A DNA stretch of 64,000 nt from Chiridota heheva. Taxonomy: Eukaryota > Echinodermata > Holothuroidea > Apodida > Chiridotidae. A model generated the notes under the pieces. That model worked only from the letters and a program-made list of their open reading frames with translations. It had not been told where the DNA came from and did no database searches. The stretch lies in NCBI GenBank assembly GCA_020152595.1, contig JAIGNY010004521.1, positions 208,501-272,500 of the forward strand. The letters are read 5' to 3'. The translations under genes and the position numbers were made by a program. Positions 11,000-22,468 of this stretch are shown piece after piece (within the stretch, counting starts at the first letter, position 1; each line of letters starts with the position of its first letter).

Positions 11000-13900
11000 G
11001 ATTCCTACATAACCAGGGACATATAAACCATAATCTAATTCCACACTATTAATATTGCAAAGGCAGATCCCCTCAGCCTTACTCTAATGAATTTACATTT
11101 GACATCATCTGACCAACCATTAATGTCAGCACAATTTTTAAAATAGCTTATCCACATGATAAAAATTTTGTTCTAAAAAGTTTGCAAGCCGTTTTTTCAG
11201 ATCATGGAGCTAATAATAGCACCATAATCAGATCAAATGGCTAAAGTGTCTAGGGCTGCACACAGTTGATTAAACTCCTGAATGACTGTTTGTTCATCAT
11301 GCCTGAATGCACAAAGCAGTTGCATCCAGAATTACTTTTTGTTATCAGTTATAGTTCATCACTGATCTAGTCCCACCATGGAGCTACTAAATGTTAACAT
11401 GGTCTCACAAGGTCAGTGATGTTTGTAAATTTGAAATCTCTCTGAAAACAAGTCATTCTTTTAATAGGTTAGATACTGTGTGTTACATACAAAGGCCATA
11501 CTGGAATTTCTGGAATTTCTATCCAGGGATTTGTACAGTAGCTACTAGATGTTAACATGGTCTCACAAGGTCAGTGATGTTTGTAAATTTGAAATCTCTC
11601 TGAAAACAAGTCATTCTTTTAATAGGTTAGATACTGTGTGTTACAAACAAAGGCCATACTGGAATTTCTATCCAGGGATTTGTGTTTCGCCAAGTTTCTT
11701 TTTACTTACTTAACACTGATAATAGTGTTAGATAAAGGAATGAGTTTTGAAAGAAGACTAATACAAATGATTAAATATCTATTGCTCTGAAACCATTAAT
11801 CAATTGATAATTCATGGCAATTAATTTTCTTTTGTTTTTATTTGTGAGAATAGATTTTATGTAAAATATCAATGACAGATTAAGATATTTCTTATCATTT
11901 AATACAATCCTTTGAAATTATTCATGCTATAATTATTGTTCACGTAATTCTAAAAGCAATGATTTTATGAATTTTTCTTTAATTTGTATTCTTTTTTACC
12001 TTTCTCATAATTAATACCCAATTGTATTCAATCTCAAGTCTTTTCTTCTTGGAAATTTAGCACGTTAGACAGTATATAGTGTCACTAAAGGCCCTTATAG
12101 CGAGAGTTAATTTCCCAAGCTAGAGCCTAATCAAGAGTTTAGCCAGAGTTTTGTCTGAAAATGTACTTCCTATGTCAGAAAAGTGTATTCAAGATTTTTT
12201 GGGGCCTAAGTCAGTTTTTGCCGCCTCTGCCCCCACACCCACCCACCAAAATATTTAGAGTTACCCAATTTCCGACTTTTTCCTCAAAATATCCAACTCT
12301 TTTCAACTCTTTAATTTCTTGCTCAATATATCCAACTTTTTTTTCGAAATTTCCAATGTTCTTCCTCAAAATATCTGACCTATTCCTCAAAATGTCTGAA
12401 GATTTTTAGGAAATATCCGACTTATCTTAAAAATCTCTGAATCATTAGTACAATATACATCCGAATTTTACTTTAAAATTTCCAAGGTTTTTCCTCAAAA
12501 TATCTGGCATTTTCCTCAAAGTGGCAGAAGTTTTTCCTCATTCACGATATAGTCAATGTTATAACAGCATAAGGACTTCTGCTTCCAGGCCAGTAGGGAA
12601 GGGGTTTGATGGGGTGACGTTCCCCCACTTTCTGTGAGCCCATTTGTTAAATTGTTTTTAAAATCTGTACAAATTTGTGTTTAAAAATTTCTATATTTTT
12701 GACCTGATCAGGCTCTGTTTTTAATTTTGACACCAGCAAAATAGATTTAGCTATTTGTAAAATGTTTAAAAAGTCAAAAAAAAAATTTAGTGTAATTTTA
12801 TTGGATTTAATGCACAGGTATGTGTGAATAATAATTGTAGGCTATATTGGCAAAATTCTACCTCTAATTTGGGGGTGGATTCAGTTCGGTTCCAAAATTC
12901 TGAAGGGGAATCCAACTAAAAATATCAACCACAAAAATGAACACTTTACTTTGAGCAGTCATTTGGATTATGTTCCTAAGTTATTATCATTTTTAAGTCA
13001 GTCGGGGCCATCAAAAGCATGGAATCGTCACCACTTCCAGGGCTAGTACACCCCTAACCACAGAACCGTGCAAGGTTGTCTGCTATACACTTGTTGTTAT
13101 TTTCATTGAAACGTTTTCCATTGCCATTGCGGGCCATCAAAAACATAATTTTTAGACCTCCGCCCCTGAGTCCCTAACAGGCTTTGCCTCTTGACCCCAC
13201 TAAAGCCTCTTAAGAAGGTCCTTGGACCACACTACTCTCATGCACTAGTTGTTCCCCCCTACCCCACCTTAAAAGGTCAGCGCCTAATTTTTTAGATACC
13301 TTAGTATATATGATTAATTTTAAATCTGGAAATTTGAGACCCCCCCCTCCCGTACCAAGAGCACTACCGCACTTTCTACTTCAGTATTTTTACATAGCAA
13401 AAAAATGCACCCCCTCCCCCACCCACTAACCAACTGTTGAAACAAATCCCAAGTCAATTTTGGCGTTTTGGCAAGTACATAAGTTAGTTATCACTTAAAC
13501 TTAAATGATGAGGCAAACAAATCTAACATTAGTGCCTTTGTCCCAAGATGCGTGGAACTTGTAGATAACAAATTTCTCACAAGTTGTCATATGTAGAAGA
13601 TGTCCACATATTCCTTATGGTCATTCAACAATCAAGACCCTCAAATAAAAGTGTAATCTTATCTAGAAAACTTAAGATAAATAACAGAGAAAGACACACA
13701 CACACACAAAATCAACTGGCAACTGAGGCCTAAGCTGTTGCCACACTATTTCAATGCAAAAATCAGCCTAATGAGTAGAGTACAATTTCTCCAAAATCGG
13801 AAGAAGTTATATCCCCCCCAAAACCTTAATTAATTAAGCAAAAAACACTAAGGTCTTTATCTAAACTCAACTGTTAAACTTAATAAATTCCTAAAGGTCG

Positions 13901-14207
13901 CCCGATAGTGATCAAAATTGGTTAAAATTTAAGCCCAGGTGTCTGTTCACTCGTCCGTAAAATTGTAAGTAAACATGTATGCTGTGGTACTGCACAGTGC
14001 ATGCAGTCACTGCACTGGCTTCCAATGTAACAAACAAACTGAAATGGTGCATTAACTACGGAGATGTGCACACATGGACAGTAAATAACCACAAGTTTTA
14101 TTTTTGTCGGCATTCACAGACAGCCGTATCGGGAGTTAAAGTTTTGTCTGGGATCTAATGAAAGAACCTTTTGTGTTTGAGTAAACATGCAACAGCATGC
14201 AACTTCC
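11000..14207. other. non-coding sequence replacing gag
   Basis: There is no gag-like frame on the minus strand here, although gag should occupy it. The stretch contains a roughly 157-bp tandem duplication at 11382-11690 (GCTACTARATGTTAACATGG... ), a degenerate TTTTTCCTCAAAATATCTGA minisatellite at about 12270-12540, C-rich runs near 12900-13430 and ACACACAC at about 13693-13706. I infer insertion of other repeats and deletion of gag after integration. Confidence 0.6.
11382..11690. repeat. roughly 157-bp tandem duplication
   Basis: Two near-identical units begin GCTACTAAATGTTAACATGG and GCTACTAGATGTTAACATGG. Each ends in the same text about a TATCCAGGGATTTGT core. Confidence 0.9.
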
Positions 14208-14303
14208 TTAGTCCTCCTCCTTATTACCAGAGAAAGGATCTGGCATAACAATAGGCCTGTTAAGCATTGCATTTGAACTCTGTGGATCACTATCGTTAGG
14301 CAT
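14208..14303 (-). pseudogene. gag N-terminal remnant
   Basis: A 31-codon minus-strand frame starts at an ATG at 14303 and ends at a TAA at 14208. It lies about 370 bp inside the 5' LTR, where gag should start. The peptide runs from MPNDSDPQSS to MPDPFSGNKEED. The P-x-F-x-G-N pattern is typical of the start of gypsy gag proteins. It stops abruptly, and what follows is unrelated sequence. Confidence 0.6.
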
Positions 14304-14651
14304 TTTGAACTTAAGTTAATTTAGATCTAGCAATAATACAAATATATATCACAAAATCTTGAAAGTCACAGTGAATTTAATCAAGACTTACTGACACAGA
14401 GGGAAGTTGGGATGTTCCCCTGCTATTTAAGATTTCTCTTAGGCAAAAGAAAACCGGCAGGGACATAACTCACAATCCCTCTAACCTCCTGCATAGACTA
14501 AAACTATAATTGAATCAGCAAGTTTAACCTTAATCAAATTACTGGACTTACAGATTTTAAACCTAAGTCATGTACAAATCAAAATCATTGGAACGAGCTC
14601 ACCTAATAAATCCCACCGAAAAGAAAAACAGAACTGCACATTGTATTTTCT

Positions 14652-14667
14652 TTTACCGTTGCCACCA
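14652..14667 (-). other. putative primer-binding site
   Basis: Three bases inside the 5' LTR the minus strand reads TGGTGGCAACGGTAAA. A TGG start is expected for pairing with a tRNA 3' CCA end. I cannot name the tRNA. Confidence 0.5.
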
Positions 14668-14670
14668 CTT

Positions 14671-15168
14671 TGTAGCGTCGCCGAGTCTTTGTGGCGGTCT
14701 CGAAACACATATTCAAGAAAATACTATAACACAGCAATATTGGGATTAAGTAGAATATATTTTGAGCTTCCCGATTGACTGATCTGAGACTTCCTCCCTC
14801 TCTGAATCTCAATCCAATTCTGCTCCCGATTGACTGATCTGAGACTTCCTCCCTCTCTGAATCTCAATCCAATTCTGCTCTATTTCAGCTAGTTCTATAC
14901 ATTTATTTATCATCAATGCACAATATAATGATACAAAGAATAACATGATTAATGGGACAAATTAGTACTATTATCATGTCCAACCCACAAACCCAGACCA
15001 GGCGGAGACAGGCAGACTACTGTCTATTCCTAATTACTCTTTGTGGTCATGCATGTTGCACACCAATACCAAAAATATTCTTAGTTCAAGGGGACAAGGT
15101 TATTCCAAGTCATTAATTATTTATAAGGGCTAATTTTAGTCTAATGTGAGTAATGCAACCACATTACA
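14671..15168 (-). repeat. 5' LTR of Ty3/gypsy provirus with 55-bp duplication
   Basis: This 498-bp LTR has the same ends as 6473-6915. It is longer because 14770-14824 (CCCGATTGACTGATCTGAG...) is repeated exactly at 14825-14879. The difference of 55 bp accounts for the whole length difference between the LTRs. Confidence 0.93.
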
Positions 15169-15545
15169 CCGCCATGAATTCCCCAAATACCCACCAGGAA
15201 TTCACAGTTTCAGAACCCCCACGAATTCCAAAGTCCAACCCCTCCAGCTTCGAAATACCCAGGAATTCCCAGCTTCGGAAGCCCCACCCCAATGATTTCC
15301 CAAAATACCCACTAGAAATTCACAGCTTTGAAACCCCAAGTAATTCCCAAGTCCAATCCCCAATCTTCGGAACCTGCACCCCCCAGGAATTCCGAAGTTC
15401 AAAATACCCCCAGGAATTCACAGCTTCGGATGCCCCACCCTGTATGAATTCCCGAAATACTCATCAGGAATTTCCAGCTTCGAAACCCCCAGGAATTCCC
15501 AAGTCTAACCCTGTCCACGGCCCCCACCCAAGGAATTCCCAGGGT
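15169..15545. repeat. GGAATTCC minisatellite, right part
   Basis: This continues the array of 5160-6468 directly after the provirus, with the same units (CAGGAATTCCCAAGTC, CAGCTTCGGA). It starts with the right copy of the CCGC target duplication. Confidence 0.93.
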
Positions 15546-17929
15546 TATGGATATTTTCTGGAACTGCCGAATACAGAGGTTAGAAATCAAGGGTGGTTAG
15601 TGTTACTGCCATACTGGTTCGGGAGGTAGGAAATATAGTGGGTAAGAACACTAACATTACTACACAACACTAGCACTGTCACAGAGTGTCAGTGTCAACA
15701 GAATATACACTCACCAAAGTTTTAACATAGCCTAGCCTAATCCTAACGTGCCATAGGCCTAACGTTATTGGTAGGCCTAGGCCCCAATCCTAATTTTGAA
15801 GTAAATTGGCCCAAATCTACTGTTACGATTTTGCAAGCAGCTGCTACCTTTAAAAATAATATTAGGTTAATACTAACTGCATAATCCTGCTGGGAATAAT
15901 TTTTATACGTACACATCACATCCGCATCCGGTTACCGAACAACGGAACATTACGACTCCGACTCTGTAACTTATTCATTTAGCGTTGTTAAACTTGCTGA
16001 CCTAGCCTAGGTACGGGGGTACGTACAGACGTACGTACGTGAGTTCCCAATCACGGAAGAATCATTACAAATAAACTAAATCCAAGCCGATAATGTAGGC
16101 TATTAAAAAAAATGAAGCAATCCGGGCTCATTTTGTTTATCACTGCATCGTAAGGATGAAATTCGAACAGGATCTGACTTATCCATAGCCTAGTGTTAAA
16201 GTGTGACGTTGTGACAGCGTGTGCTGTGTCACAAAATAAATTACAGATTTCACTCGGTCTTAAATGTGGCCACTGTGCTGTGTCACAAAATAAATTACAG
16301 ATTTCACTCGGTCTTAAATGTGGCCACATATGATGGCTTGAGCTACAACGCAATGCCGGAAAAGTAACCGCCAGGCGTGTGATTTTCAGGGGGTGGGGGA
16401 ACTACCAAGTTTGTACTAACAACTTCAGCAACCTTCGACCAAAAAAAAAGTATTACACCATCTTTTGGCAAAATTTGAAAATCTTATCATTGATATAGGT
16501 AAGGAAACAATTTTTGTTGATTGAGGGGTCAAGTAACATTCATGAAAAAAATATTGGGGGGCACTGTCGTTCCCACTTACGCCCCACCACTGGTCCCCAT
16601 GAAAAGCATTGTTGAGCCCATTGTTGGCCCTGCTTTGGTATAAATTCTTTTTAAAAAAAACATGTCAATCCTTAGACGAGTCAAGAATCTAGGTACTACA
16701 CAATGCTACAACTAGCAAAAATTTCCACGGTAACCACTAATGCACGTAGTTCGTGGCCTGTGCTGTACTGGCCCCTAGATATTTCTCAATCATCTAGTAA
16801 TTATTATCCCTTGTTGCGCAATTTTCCGCTGCCTCGTGAAATGTTGCCCATGTGGAAAAAAATAATATTATTATGTTGTAATACAAATGTACGGCATGGT
16901 TATACAGTTGTCTTTTGGGGTTCAGCACCTGCAGAGTTTAATGAATGATTGTATTAAGAATCAATGTCGTCAAAACCAAAACATAGTAATTACTTTTTTC
17001 TATTTGCAGAAACTTTCACAATAGATTGTGAGGAAAGGGGTTCATTATACAGGGATATTATATATTAGAGGGACTTATTTACATCAAAGCCCAACGATAT
17101 ATTGTGGTAAGTTGACCAGGTCCTGTATGTTAATGTACAACAAAAGTTTGTTTGATGGGTATGTTACTGTAAAAGGGAAATAGGTTGGAACGTGGGAGTC
17201 TGATCATGCATGTTTACAGGCCCAGGGGAGATGGAATATTCCACTACGCCCACGTTGATAGTACACACATAATGTGGATTTTAACTGGGAGAACAAGGTA
17301 TGAGCATGGTATTACACATCTGCTGTGATATACATAGCAGGGAGCTAAGCTGTGAATGATATAGAGACAGGTGTGCTTTATTTAGTGATTTATGTATAGT
17401 TACACTGTGACTGATATAGAGACAGGTGTGCTTTATTTAGTGATTTATGTATAGTTACACTGTGACTGTTTAGGGAAACAGAAAGTCTGTATACACGGAG
17501 AATTCTTCTTATTTTTTAAGCCCTACTTTAAAGTGATAATATGGAACATACATTAATTAGAAGCGATCAAATTTAACATCAGGATTTGGAAGGAATTGCA
17601 TGGGTAAACCTCAGTTAATAATTATTTTTTCGGGAATTTCCATTTGATTTACTTTCAGCAAATGTTTGATTGCATTATGCTGGGTGGGCTGGTAATAAAG
17701 AAAAGTATGCGAAGCAAAAGTTTTTTCCTCTTTTATTTTTCAAATGAAAAAAAAAAAACTTGAGGCAATTTTTTTTCTCTGCTTTTCTTTGTTTATCATA
17801 TCAAGCCATAGCTCAAAAAGTACAAATGCTTTTTAAACCTTTTTTTCCACAATTCAAAAATAGATCTGCTTAGATTAAAAAGTACTCTTTCAACCAATAT
17901 AGATTTCGCTACATGTCAATAGACCTTCA
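15546..17929. other. no gene; two small tandem duplications
   Basis: I see no supportable gene. A unit of about 57 bp containing GTGCTGTGTCACAAAATAAA is duplicated at 16216-16326. A unit of about 60 bp containing GATATAGAGACAGGTGTGC is duplicated at 17357-17470. An open frame at 16703-16948 has no recognisable domain. Confidence 0.55.
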
Positions 17930-18215
17930 AAAGAATATTCCCATGTTTGAAAGGAATATTCCCATGTTTTGAAAGGAATATTCCCATGTTTTGAAAGGAA
18001 TATTCCCATGTTTTGAAAGGAATATTCTCATTTTGAAAGGAATTATCCCATGTTTTTAAAGGAATATTCCCATGTTTTTAAAGGAATATTCCCATGTTTT
18101 TATAGGAATATTCCAATCTTTTTAAAGGAATATTCCAATCTTTTTAAAGGAATATTCCAATGTTTTTAAAGGAATATTCCCATGTTTTTAAGGGAATATT
18201 TCCATGTTTTTTGTA
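17930..18215. repeat. 22-bp GGAATATTCC minisatellite
   Basis: About thirteen tandem copies of a unit AAAGGAATATTCCCATG plus TTTT(T). Each contains the palindrome GGAATATTCC. The unit matches the end of an interspersed element seen at 36681 (TTAAAGGAATATTCCAATG). Confidence 0.95.
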
Positions 18216-18690
18216 ATCTTTTATAAGAAAGAGAAAAAAAATTGCAACAATTTAGTACAAAAATCATGTTATGTTATTCCTTTCAGGAGATACTCAAATT
18301 TTAGGGTTCACAAAAAATGACAAATGAATAGGAAAAGGCCCAGTATGACATCACAGGAACACATTTTCCCACAAAGTTTATGTTTTTCATTCAAATCTAT
18401 CATCCTTTTTTGTTTACCTTCTGGAAAAATAAATTGATACAGAAACAACCAAGTAACGTTCAAAGAAATACATAAACATTTGCAATGGAATCATCTCTAT
18501 ATGACATCATCAAACGAATTCATCATACTGTACAAAAACTTTAAAATGCACTTGGGAAAAATCTATATCTCCTGAACAATAAGATATCAACCAGATTTTT
18601 GTACCAAATTGGCTCTAAAAGTATGCTCTTTCAAATAAAATTCTACAAAAACATGGATATATTCTTTTTAATAATAGTCCACTATACTCT
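18216..18690 (-). mobile_element. interspersed element copy, inverted relative to 36681
   Basis: The 18430-18660 part is the reverse complement of 36700-36935. Shared landmarks are TTTGAAAGAGCATAC, GGTTGATATC, CAGTATGATGAATTC and CATTGCAAATGTTTATG. The right edge (CATGGATATATTCTTTTTAA) resembles a degraded GGAATATTCC terminus, and the left edge runs into the minisatellite made of the same terminus. There is no coding capacity. Confidence 0.7.
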
Positions 18691-20697
18691 AGGCCACAAT
18701 CACCATTTGGACCACTACATAGGGTTCATTCAGTGACGTAGCTAGACGTTTTTGTAGGATGGGGGTTACCCAACAGTTTAAGGAGAAAGTTGAAGTTTTT
18801 CGGACATACTTCAAAATTTTGAGGAAAATGGCGGATATTATGAGGAAAAGCTTTGGAAATGTTGAGGAAACACTTCAGAAATTTTGAGGATAAATTCAGA
18901 TATTTTGAGGAAAAATAGACCCAAATTCGTGATCCTTTTTACCAAGATGGCCGGTTTACAACTAAACGTGACTCTTCGCTTTCATCAGGATTACCAACAC
19001 AATCCAACATACTGAGTTTTAATGTGCAAATTTTCCTACCAAATTTCCAGCCATGGGGAAAATTGTTCCCCCCCCCCCCTCCCTTTAGCTATGCCACTGG
19101 GTTCATTAATGTTGGGCTGAATAGAAAAACATCAAATCTTGTTCAACTTTGTGCTTCTTTGTCAAAACCTCCTAAGCCCAGGATGATGATGAAGCATGCA
19201 TAATTACACCAAATGAACATAAACATCAAAGATTATTCCATTAGAAATATATTGACAATGACAATTTAACATATACAGGTTAACTTATAAGTTACCCTGT
19301 ATACAGTTAACGACTGCTTCAATCGCTTCGGTTGTATTCATTGTGTCCATCCCTTTTAAGCTTATGTTTTCGGAAGAAAAAAAAGGGAAGGATGAAAAAT
19401 GGAAAGGAAAGGGGACGAAAGATGTTAAAGAAAGAAGAATCTTTTTGAAGACTTCCATGGTCACATCAGATCTAAAGTGCCTAATGTCCATTTTGAGTGT
19501 TTTTTGTTTTATTCATTTTAAAGGACTTACTGTAAGACCATGGCCTTTCTTACCAGCACAGAAAGGAAGTTGTATTCTGTGTGAAAGGCTAATATCTAAA
19601 AAGCCTGGATGTTTTTTTTCTGGTAACTTTCTCAGATCTAAAGTGCCTTATAGCCCATGAATGGACATAAAGCGTTTAAGATGTAATTACAGACCCCTAG
19701 CGTGATTTAAAAAGGGGCAGGGTGTTAGACTTGTTGAGGGGCACATTAATACTGTACGCACGCAAAGCACTGCGACTTTTCGACATGAAGTCCAGGGCCT
19801 CCTTAAGGCTCAATCCCCTGGTGAAGAAGCTCTTGGATTTTAGCTACAATCATACATCTCAGAATGAAGCTATTCTGAATGATAAGGACAAGTCATTAGC
19901 CAAACAGAACAATTGCTTACTATGCTATCATTCTGTATCCATGTACTGTAAGGTATTTCATTTATGATGCTAATTAAGATCATTAAGTAAAAAGAAAAAA
20001 AATTATCATGAGGGGCAGGGCGGACCTCAGGGGGCAGTGTGGGCCCACAGAGGGGCGAGCGGGCCTCTCTGTGAAACAGCAAAGCTAGGGGTCTGGTGAA
20101 TATGTACTGCCACTGGTTGGACATGAGGCCCATGTTTGAGTCATGCCCGTACAGTAGAATTGCTGTTTTGCTGCTCAGGATGAGTAGTGTTATCTGCTTA
20201 TGAACCTACCTTTGTTTTCCATTTGTTATAACTCAGTAGTAATTATGACACAACAAACAAACTTTTACCTATGTCCATATATGTTTATTGTTTTCAGAGC
20301 TACATGTATAGGAAGCTTTATGTCCAAAGGTGAAGCCAAAAATTAAAACAAGAAAAATGTGGTCAAGGACGACAATTTTCACAGCTGGTCTGTAAAAAAC
20401 AGTAAATAACCTAAATCATACCCACGTTGGTAGCTTACATGATTTGTATAACTTATTGAACATGCAAAATGTCAGTTTTTAATGATCTTTTTTCATTTAC
20501 TCAAAACTATGTGGACATACCGTAAGACAATTTAGATCTTTTGTGACGCTTTGGTCCCAGAAAGTTAGATATTTTTGCCACCCCTGCTTGTCCGAAGATG
20601 GCTTTCTTTTGATTTTGTGTACCATTTTGAGCTTCTTTTATTACCTCTTTGCATTAAAATAACCATCTTTGCCATATTTGTTTTATTCTTGATGCAG
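18691..20697. other. upstream region of the TIR gene; no coding exon recognised
   Basis: A TTTTGAGGAAAA-type degenerate minisatellite lies at about 18780-18915, and a C-run at 19065-19083. Open frames at 19343 and 19722 have no recognisable domain. The promoter and 5' exon(s) of the TIR gene are not identified. The sequence just before 20698 is a good 3' splice site (TTTTATTCTTGATGCAG), so a non-coding exon should lie upstream. Confidence 0.5.
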
Positions 20698-20705
20698 AAT
20701 AGAAA

Positions 20706-20930
20706 ATGTCTGTCTTTATTAGCCACAATTGGGCACATCATCAATATGGCATGACATTGGTAAAAGACCTCAGGAACGAAGGCATAGAGGCATGGATTGA
20801 TGAGGGAAATATTGCACCAAATATTGGAGATGACTTACCAGGTGAAATTGTGAAAGGAATCAATTCTGCAGAAATCTTTGTTGCCCTAATTACAAAGGAG
20901 TATGAGTTGTCAGACTACTGCAGGAAAGAG
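20706..20930 (+). CDS. TIR-domain protein, coding exon 1 (N-terminal half of TIR)
   Basis: This encodes the first 75 residues of a TIR domain that starts at residue 2 (SVFISHNWAHHQYG, strand A), followed by helix A, IEAWIDEGN and the BB-loop region NIAPNIGDDLPGE. IFVALITKEYELSDYCRKE then leads to C-x-x-E, where Glu75 is the last codon of the exon. In TIR enzymes of the SARM1 and plant type this Glu is catalytic for NAD+ cleavage, so NADase activity is plausible but unproven. The ATG is chosen because an in-frame TAG lies two codons upstream and a 3' splice site ends at 20697. The donor is GAG|gtgcta (phase 0), and joining to 22071 gives normal TIR spacing. Reading through instead ends after eight more residues. 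The usual function is innate immune or cell-death signalling. Confidence 0.88.
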
Positions 20931-22070
20931 GTGCTACATGACATGATTCTTATTTAAATTAACAAATTGTATCAGATAAAGAGGGTGGAATATGGAAGAC
21001 AATAGACATGCAATAGATGAGAGGGCAAATGGGGTGGTAGAACAGATGGAGGTAGAAGGGCGGATGGTGGGGATTGGCAGTGGGTATGGTTTGGATGGGT
21101 GTGAGGATGGGAGTGAACAAGGGTAGGGGGATAGGTGGACAGAAGTGCTAGGGTGGGTATTGTGTGAAGGTTGGGTAGAGGGCATATTAGCATAAGACAA
21201 CACATGAAAAAACACTTGATTTCAGCCTTTTGTTTTAATTCAAAATATGTGAATTTATATTTTTCAAATGTTGTATTTTTCACTATTGATTTGAATAAAT
21301 TAGTGGGAAGTATAATTTTTCCTTGCTTAAACCAGTTGGGTATGGATTAAACTTTCCATCGGATACTGTATGTGTATAATGCAACATTGAAAATATCTCA
21401 AAGTTCATGCGGTATGGCTCTTGCTATTAAACTTGTATTAATTCCCTTTGGGTCATTGGCAGTGGTAACCTGCCCCATTATGGCTAAAGCTAGGGTGTGG
21501 AGTCGTGTGAGGCCATCCTTTAAAAATTGTTGTTTGCTGTAATCCTACCTACCCAACAAAAATGGTACCTCCCTACCTACCCAACAAAAATGGTTCCTCC
21601 CTACCTACCTACCCAACAAAAATGGTACCTCCCTACCTACCCAACAAAAAGGGTACCTCCCTACCTACCCAGCACAAATGGTACCTCCCTACCTACCCAA
21701 CAAAAATAGTACCTTTCTACCTACCCAACAAAAATGGTTTCTCCCTACCTACCCAACAAAAATGGTACCTACTCAAATAATTTTGTTTAATTTGGTCTGA
21801 ATGGTACAGTATGGTAGTTAGTGCTTTAGTGTATAAAAGGTATAAAAATACTTGAATTTGGCCACCAAAAATAATTTGCCTACCTACCTGTACCCAATTG
21901 TTTTGCTGAAGCCTGTTACAGCAAACCAACATTTTTCGTAAGGACTGCCTGACTGCTAAATTTCTGTATCCTTGATAAAGCTCTTTGGACACACATCATT
22001 AATAAAAATGGTTTCCTTAAGACCCTTAAATGAACTTTCATATACTGAACATTTATTTTCTTCCTTGCAG
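20931..22070 (+). other. intron 1 of the TIR gene
   Basis: It is bounded by gtgcta and by TTTATTTTCTTCCTTGCAG at 22052-22070. It carries a G-rich strand-biased stretch at 20990-21190 and a minisatellite at 21540-21775. Confidence 0.8.
21540..21775. repeat. 27-28 bp minisatellite in intron 1
   Basis: About nine copies of CCCAACAAAAATGGTACCTC plus CCTACCTA. Most contain GGTACC. Open frames over it (YLPTQQKWYLPTY pattern) are artefacts. Confidence 0.95.
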
Positions 22071-22278
22071 TTGAATTTGGCGGATGATAAAAAGAAGTGT
22101 ATTATTCCGGTATACATAGAAAACAAGAAAGACTTGAAGAAAGACTCCTCTGTTTGCTTACTTATTTCTGGCCTGCTGTACCTGGATTTTTTTAGGGGCA
22201 ATGAAAACCAACATAAACTTGAAACATTCTGGACAGGCCATCAGGAGTTTCCTAAACTCCTTCATAAGCTTCGAAAAG
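22071..22278 (+). CDS. TIR-domain protein, coding exon 2 (C-terminal half of TIR)
   Basis: The exon follows TTCCTTGCAG and encodes LNLADDKKKCIIPVYIE, the KK-x-IIPV strand D of TIR_2-type domains. SGLLYLDFFRG is the strand E motif (Y-x-D-F), and a final helix, EFPKLLHKLRK, closes the domain. Phase 0 at the start matches exon 1; the spacing from C-R-K-E to I-I-P is the same as in ordinary TIR domains. The donor AAAAG|gtataa leaves phase 1 (first base G of a Gly or Glu codon). All the exons I find downstream accept phase 1. The TIR part totals 144 residues, a complete domain. Confidence 0.88.
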
Positions 22279-22468
22279 GTATAATTCTTTCTTTTCAACC
22301 ATTTTATTTTCTACATTATACCACGATATACAGCTTTTTGTCCAACATAATGTTTTCACGTTCTGTAGCTCGTTCATGCGTATCTTACAAAATGTTGAAA
22401 AAACTTAGTTCAAATTCTTATTCCGGTAAGGAGCTATTCAAGTTTAAAGCTCTGTCTTCTCTTTGTAG

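Larger units (their letters stand above)
6473..15168 (-). mobile_element. Ty3/gypsy LTR retrotransposon, complete ends, decayed inside
   Basis: An 8.7-kb provirus on the minus strand has two LTRs, a 4-bp CCGC target duplication, a polypurine tract next to the 3' LTR (6916-6930, GGGGAGGGATGAA on the minus strand) and a possible primer site just inside the 5' LTR. The gene order protease-RT-RNase H-integrase is that of Ty3/gypsy. The pol region has several frameshifts and stops. Gag is reduced to its first 31 codons, and about 3.2 kb of unrelated non-coding sequence lies between that stub and protease. The element is therefore not autonomous. LTR similarity suggests a fairly recent insertion. 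Confidence 0.93.

Noticed and set aside
19343..19660. 105-codon open frame with CILCERLISKKPGCFF
   Set aside because: Cys spacing suggested a zinc-binding stretch, but nothing around it supports a gene.
20931..20957. Reading through the exon 1 donor to a stop after VLHDMILI
   Set aside because: The join of 20930 to 22071 restores exact TIR spacing, so this end is intronic, though intron retention is possible.
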